From contig CAZTMX010000039.1 in NCBI GenBank assembly GCA_964614855.1, positions 1 through 18,391 of the forward strand: a stretch of 18,391 nt of DNA. The letters are read 5' to 3'. A program made the position numbers and the translations under genes. The stretch comes from CAWJHE01 sp964614855 (GTDB lineage Bacteria; Chloroflexota; Anaerolineae; Anaerolineales; UBA4823). Of the stretch, positions 14,745 to 18,391 are shown one piece after another. The notes beneath the pieces are model-generated. The model was given only the letters and a program-made list of their open reading frames with translations, ran no database searches and was not told the origin of the DNA. Within the stretch, counting starts at the first letter, position 1; each line of letters begins with the position of its first letter.

Positions 14745-16391
14745 TTATTCTACAGCAATTTTCATAACCAGGGGCAGATAGGTTTCGAGCGGTGTGACCT
14801 GGATGGTTACAGTGACTGTGGTCGAATCTACTTTCCCGTCGTTGGCTTTGTAGGTAAAGCTGTCCTGCCCCGTGTATCCTGCGAGTGGTTGGTAAATGAA
14901 AGAACCGTCGACGGCAAGGATGACACTACCGTTGAGGGCATCTGTGACCAATATCGCGCTAAGCGCATCTCCATCAGCATCTGTATCGTTTACCAGCACA
15001 CCCGATAAGACATCCACAACCAGAGCAGCGCCAGCCTGGGTGGTGTAGGTATCTGCGATCGCCACCGGCGCAGTATTTGGCTCCGGGTTTACTGCAATCA
15101 TCACCATAGCCACATTGGATAGCGTCAATCCGTCGGATGCCTCGTATGTGAAGTGGTCCGGGCCGGTGTAATCGTTCTTAGGGATGTATGTGAAGGAGCC
15201 ATCGCTGTTCAGTGTCAGGGTGCCCTGCGTGGTGGTCGCCAATAACACCGCTGTCAGGCTGTTGCCGTCTGCATCGTTGTCGTTTGCCAGTACGCCGCTG
15301 GCTGCGTCGACAGTCAGGGTGGTTTCCAAGATGGTCTCATAGTAATCGGGCACGGCGACCGGCGCTGCGTTATCCGACGAGTTGACGTAAATCGTCACCA
15401 TCACCGGGTTGGATGTGCTCCGTCCGTCGGAAACTTCGTATGTAAAGTGGTCTTGGCCAATGTAGCCGGTGTCAGGTGTGTAGGTGAAGGAGCCGTCTCG
15501 CTGCAAATCCAGGCTGCCGAAGGACGCATCACCGAGCAAGACTGCAGTAATGACATCCCCATCCGGATCGCTGTCGTTCACCAGTACACCGCTGAGTGCA
15601 TCGACGGTAAGGGTGGTATTGAATTCAACTGAATAGGCATCCATCACGCCAACCGGAGGGTGGTTGGTGAGGGCATAAATGGTTATGGTTACGGTTACCA
15701 CTGGGGATTGGTACATGCCGTCGAAAGCCCGGTAGGTGAAGGTGTCTGTACCGATATAGGAAGAATCGGGTTTGTAGACGAACGAGCCATCGGATTTCAG
15801 GTTCAGTACACCATGGGTGGCAGGTGCCACCAGTATGGCGGTAAGGTTTGTGCTGTCGATGTCGCTATCGTTCACCAGTACGCCGGAGCCAACAGGGATG
15901 ATCAGGACGACATCCATATCCGTGGTATACGTATCTGCGGCCGCCACAGGCGGGTCGTTGATCGGGTTGACCGTAATCGAGACGGTTGCTTCATTCGAGT
16001 CATTGGTACCATCGTTGACATTGAACTTGAAGCTGTCGCTCCCGAAAAAGTTTGGATTGGGTGTGTAAGTCAGGTTTGGTGCCGATCCAGTGAGCGAACC
16101 GTTTGTGGGTTGGGTCAGGATAGCCCAGGACAGCGGGTCTTCGTCTGGGTCAATCGCCGTCAGGGTAATCGCAAGCGCAGTATCCTCGCTCGTACTGACC
16201 GATTGGTCGTAGGCAATCGGGTACGCCTGTGGTGCTAAAGCGGGATTGAGTGACTGGTGAAAACTGGTGGGCAACGAAGGTGCCTGATTGGCTGTGTATT
16301 GCGCTGCGGCAGGCGATGAGAATGCAAGGCTGGAGAGCAGGCTGATCATCAGGATGGTGATAATATTCAGGTAGCCAGGAGTTTTTTTCAT
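14745..16391 (-). CDS. Secreted protein with five tandem cadherin/Ig-like repeats
   Basis: The 548-residue product has a signal peptide (about 1-30, ending PAAAQ). Five repeats of about 90-100 residues follow (near 57-147, 148-244, 245-337, 342-437 and 440-532). Repeats 2-5 follow the pattern APVA-x-x-D-x-Y...SGVL-x-ND-x-D-x-D...G-x-L-x-L-x-x-DGSF-x-Y-x-P...Y-x-G-x-D-x-F-T-Y...DG; the first is a looser version. This is the bacterial cadherin/Big_9-type (tandem-95-like) module; the D-x-D-x-D and ND segments suggest calcium binding. Such arrays usually act as stalks or adhesins. The C-terminus is TYLPLVMK plus four residues (IAVE), so the shared tail is not quite terminal here. AAGGA 8 nt before the ATG supports the start. 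The nearest upstream gene is divergent (lipoprotein at 16551). Confidence 0.88.
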   Translation of the reverse strand: MKKTPGYLNIITILMISLLSSLAFSSPAAAQYTANQAPSLPTSFHQSLNPALAPQAYPIAYDQSVSTSEDTALAITLTAIDPDEDPLSWAILTQPTNGSLTGSAPNLTYTPNPNFFGSDSFKFNVNDGTNDSNEATVSITVNPINDPPVAAADTYTTDMDVVLIIPVGSGVLVNDSDIDSTNLTAILVAPATHGVLNLKSDGSFVYKPDSSYIGTDTFTYRAFDGMYQSPVVTVTITIYALTNHPPVGVMDAYSVEFNTTLTVDALSGVLVNDSDPDGDVITAVLLGDASFGSLDLQRDGSFTYTPDTGYIGQDHFTYEVSDGRSTSNPVMVTIYVNSSDNAAPVAVPDYYETILETTLTVDAASGVLANDNDADGNSLTAVLLATTTQGTLTLNSDGSFTYIPKNDYTGPDHFTYEASDGLTLSNVAMVMIAVNPEPNTAPVAIADTYTTQAGAALVVDVLSGVLVNDTDADGDALSAILVTDALNGSVILAVDGSFIYQPLAGYTGQDSFTYKANDGKVDSTTVTVTIQVTPLETYLPLVMKIAVE

Positions 16392-16458
16392 AGGAATTTC
16401 CTTGTCGAAACAGGTTACTTGTGTTTTGGTTTTAAATTTTTCTAACCTCTCACTAACA

Positions 16459-16485
16459 ATTATAAGGGAAAAACACGCTAATCAA
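16459..16485 (-). promoter_or_regulatory. Candidate promoter of the cadherin-like gene
   Basis: On the minus strand TTGATT (16480-16485) and TATAAT (16459-16464) are separated by 15 nt. The -10 box is perfect but the spacing is shorter than the usual 16-18. The leader would be about 60 nt. Confidence 0.4.
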
Positions 16486-16511
16486 TACATCCTTCACCTG
16501 ATAAAATTGAC

Positions 16512-16537
16512 CCAGGCGGCAGCGGATAACCGCCTGG
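16512..16537 (+). promoter_or_regulatory. 8-bp hairpin just upstream of the lipoprotein ribosome site
   Basis: CCAGGCGG (16512-16519) and CCGCCTGG (16530-16537) form a perfect stem with a 10-nt loop, ending 3 nt before the GGAGA ribosome site (16541-16545). A TAAAAT box at 16502-16507 would start transcription near 16514, which would put the hairpin at the very 5' end of the mRNA. It could protect the mRNA or affect ribosome access; nothing in the sequence shows which. Confidence 0.4.
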
Positions 16538-16550
16538 AATGGAGAATTCT

Positions 16551-18119
16551 ATGCGCTCACGAACACTCTTGATTATCGGAATGCTGGTTGGGCTTTCGAT
16601 TGCTTGCACTCTGACGGGGAAGGTCCCTAGCACTCCAGAAGCGCTTGATCCAGGCTTGCTGCCCACCATTGTGGCAGGCACCCTGACCGCCAGCGTGGAG
16701 CAGGCGCAGCAAACTGCGGAAGCAGACCCGTTTGCGCGCGCTGCTACGGCGACGGCGGCAGCGGCAGCAGGCACGGCGGACCCGCAGGCGCAGGCAGCTG
16801 CTGCCACGCTTACCGCGGCTGCCGGCGCGCCCTTGGGCGGTGTGGTGACGGTTTCACCATGGACGCCCCAGCCGGAAACCCAACCCCAGCCAGCGCCTGC
16901 AACCCAAGCTGCCCCGGCAGCGCCTCCCGATACTTCTCCTTTACCTTACGTCGCGCCACCAGTTGCATTCGATACGGGTTTGCTGCGCATCGCCTATTAT
17001 GACGGCGCGGGATTGCAGTTATGGGCAGAAGGCGGGGCGCGCAAGCTGCTTTACAGCGGCGAGCCGGTCTCCAGCGTCGCTATCTCCGATGACGGTTGGG
17101 TGATCGCCTTTACCACGCGCAATGAGTACTACATCGATACCGGTTTGTGGCGCGTCTATGCCGACGGAAGCGGATTGCAGAAGCTGCTGGACCCTGTTGG
17201 ACTCAAGGCGCTTTCTGAGGACCCGAATGCCGATAGTGTCAGCCCTTACCAAATGGAGTTCGCTCCTGGATCGCACAGCCTGGCTTTCACCACCCGGCTG
17301 GTGTTTATGGGGCCTGGATTAATACTACAAGATGATTTGCGTTTGCTGGAGATGGACAGCGGGCAGCTCAGCACGCTCTTTGCACCTGGGTTGGGTGGGA
17401 TGTTCAGTTACTCGCCCGATGGGGGCAAGGTCGCCCTGGTTACAGCCACCGGGATCGGCCTGGCGAATAGCGACGGCACAAACCGGCTGGCCAACCTGCT
17501 CAGCTTTCCCAGGGTGATCACCTATAGCGAATACCTTTTTTACCCATCGGTGCGATGGGCTCCCGATGGCAGCCGCTTTTTAGCGGTGATCCCGGATGAA
17601 GACCCGCTGGCGGCTAACCCAACATCCACGCTGTGGCAGATCAATGCAGGGAACGGTTCGGTCGAGCAAGGAAGGGCCTTCCCTGCAGGGCTGTGGCTTT
17701 TGTTTGCCGAAAATACCATCTCGCCAGATTTAACAAAAATCGCTTACCTGCAGCAAATTGGCACGCCAGAAAACAATACTTGGGAGCTGCATGTCGCCCG
17801 GCTGGACGGCTCGCAAGATGCGGTGCTGCGCACCGGCAACATGCGCATTCTGTCATGGAGCCCGGATTCTGCTCGCCTGTCGCTTGAGGACCAATCGGAG
17901 CTTTTGATCGGCGACGTGGCAAGCGGAACTTTTGTGCCGTTGGCGGATGTCTTGCCGGCAGTGGACTCCGCCTGGGTCGATGCGGCGCGTTATCTGTACT
18001 GGAGCGGCGATACGCCCAATTTGAGCCTGCGCCTGGACAGCCTGGATGCGATGAGCTTATCGGTTGGCGGTTCGAGTGAGCACTCGTCGCCGTATGCGTT
18101 TACGCTGGGTGCGGAGTGA
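16551..18119 (+). CDS. Lipoprotein with Ala-rich linker and TolB/WD40-like beta-propeller
   Basis: The 522-residue product starts with a lipoprotein signal: hydrophobic core LLIIGMLVGLS, lipobox LSIAC, acylated Cys19. Residues about 40-135 are a low-complexity Ala/Thr/Gln/Pro linker (ATATAAAAAG, TPQPETQPQPAPATQ). From about 136 the chain has propeller-type repeats of the TolB/PD40 kind, with recurring (F/S)(A/S)PDG or SPD turns (SYSPDGGKVALV, RWAPDGSRFLAV, SWSPDSARLSL). It should sit on the outer face of the cytoplasmic membrane and bind a ligand or partner; no enzyme motif was found. Unlike the other exported proteins here it lacks the (F/Y)LP-type tail and ends TLGAE. The start at 16551 is chosen over the in-frame ATG at 16539 because GGAGA lies 5 nt before it. 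The next gene begins 3 nt after its stop, so the two are very likely cotranscribed. Confidence 0.83.
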   Translation: MRSRTLLIIGMLVGLSIACTLTGKVPSTPEALDPGLLPTIVAGTLTASVEQAQQTAEADPFARAATATAAAAAGTADPQAQAAAATLTAAAGAPLGGVVTVSPWTPQPETQPQPAPATQAAPAAPPDTSPLPYVAPPVAFDTGLLRIAYYDGAGLQLWAEGGARKLLYSGEPVSSVAISDDGWVIAFTTRNEYYIDTGLWRVYADGSGLQKLLDPVGLKALSEDPNADSVSPYQMEFAPGSHSLAFTTRLVFMGPGLILQDDLRLLEMDSGQLSTLFAPGLGGMFSYSPDGGKVALVTATGIGLANSDGTNRLANLLSFPRVITYSEYLFYPSVRWAPDGSRFLAVIPDEDPLAANPTSTLWQINAGNGSVEQGRAFPAGLWLLFAENTISPDLTKIAYLQQIGTPENNTWELHVARLDGSQDAVLRTGNMRILSWSPDSARLSLEDQSELLIGDVASGTFVPLADVLPAVDSAWVDAARYLYWSGDTPNLSLRLDSLDAMSLSVGGSSEHSSPYAFTLGAE

Positions 18120-18122
18120 AGC

Positions 18123-18391
18123 ATGGAATATAAGAACAAATTGATCACAGGGGCAATGGTAATCACCATGAACCCTGAGAGAGAGGTGATTGCCGATGGA
18201 GGTGTGGCAATTTCGGGAGATAAGATTTTGGCGGTAGGTGGGAGCGATGATCTGTGCGAAAAATACCCCGCTCCTTTGTTCAATGAGATTAACGCAACCG
18301 GTAAGGCGCTCTTCCCTGGTTTTGTAAATATCCATACCCATGCCGGGTTGACCATGCTGCGCGGGGTAGGAGACGAGTGGGCAACCTTTCC
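18123..18391 (+). CDS. Amidohydrolase, TRZ/ATZ/cytosine deaminase-like, 3' end outside window
   Basis: The first 89 residues of an amidohydrolase-superfamily enzyme are visible. They show the small N-terminal beta domain (LITGAMVITMNPEREVIADGGVAISGDKILAVG) and the start of the metal-binding barrel, ALFPGFVNIHTHAGLTMLRGVGDE, with the H-x-H metal ligands at His71 and His73. The closest well-known groups are methylthioadenosine/S-adenosylhomocysteine deaminases, chlorohydrolases of the TRZ/ATZ type and guanine/cytosine deaminases; the residues that would decide the substrate are beyond the edge. GGAG (18113-18116), inside the end of the lipoprotein gene, lies 6 nt before the ATG. The 3-nt gap implies translational coupling. 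No signal peptide is present, so the enzyme is cytoplasmic, unlike its lipoprotein neighbour. Confidence 0.9.
   Translation, partial: MEYKNKLITGAMVITMNPEREVIADGGVAISGDKILAVGGSDDLCEKYPAPLFNEINATGKALFPGFVNIHTHAGLTMLRGVGDEWATF

Noticed and set aside
14733..14749. AATAAG/CTTATT inverted repeat between the convergent gene ends as a terminator
   Set aside because: The stem is only 6 bp, AT-rich and overlaps the stop codon of the minus-strand gene; too weak to call.

Overview
The window looks like a chromosomal segment of a Chloroflexota bacterium, most likely class Anaerolineae. The evidence is indirect: moderate-GC protein-coding DNA, many large signal-peptide-bearing surface proteins built from beta-propeller, beta-helix and Ig/cadherin-like repeats, an Ala/Thr-rich lipoprotein linker of the kind common in that phylum, and a recurring C-terminal tail of the form (F/Y)-(L/A/V)-P-x-(I/V)-x-(R/K). 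No rRNA, tRNA, CRISPR array, integrase or transposase was seen.

Layout. 1-375 is the 3' part of a PIN-domain (VapC-like) toxin gene. It converges on a minus-strand multi-pass membrane protein (440-1318) that has a strong terminator at 381-411. A short divergent regulatory region (a 17-nt perfect palindrome next to a TATAAT box) precedes a 1045-residue secreted protein with 12 NHL repeats and seven further blade-like repeats (1545-4682). A minus-strand ABC exporter (4768-6555) follows. Next come a degenerate ATCCGTG repeat array (about 6629-6811), a TauE/SafE permease (6906-7661) and three minus-strand genes: a CSLREA/beta-helix/choice-of-anchor Q protein (7708-9021), an extracellular solute-binding protein with an extra C-terminal domain (9217-11331) and a DUF362 protein (11459-12625). 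A second array of the same repeat family, in the opposite orientation, fills about 12692-12932. After it come a second CSLREA-type beta-helix protein (12998-14725), a convergent five-repeat cadherin/Ig-like protein (14745-16391), a lipoprotein with a TolB-like propeller (16551-18119), and the start of a TRZ/ATZ-type amidohydrolase (18123 to the edge).

How the genes work together. The dominant theme is the cell surface. Five structurally unrelated exported proteins end in the same short tail, while the one exported protein with a lipobox lacks it. This is the pattern expected if the tail is an alternative surface-sorting or anchoring signal, and it is the most interesting observation here. The window contains no sortase-, rhombosortase- or exosortase-like gene that would obviously process it. 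The two repeat arrays both lie between divergent genes, face each other as inverted repeats, and share an unrelated 16-nt insert. They bracket a 6-kb block that could invert by recombination.
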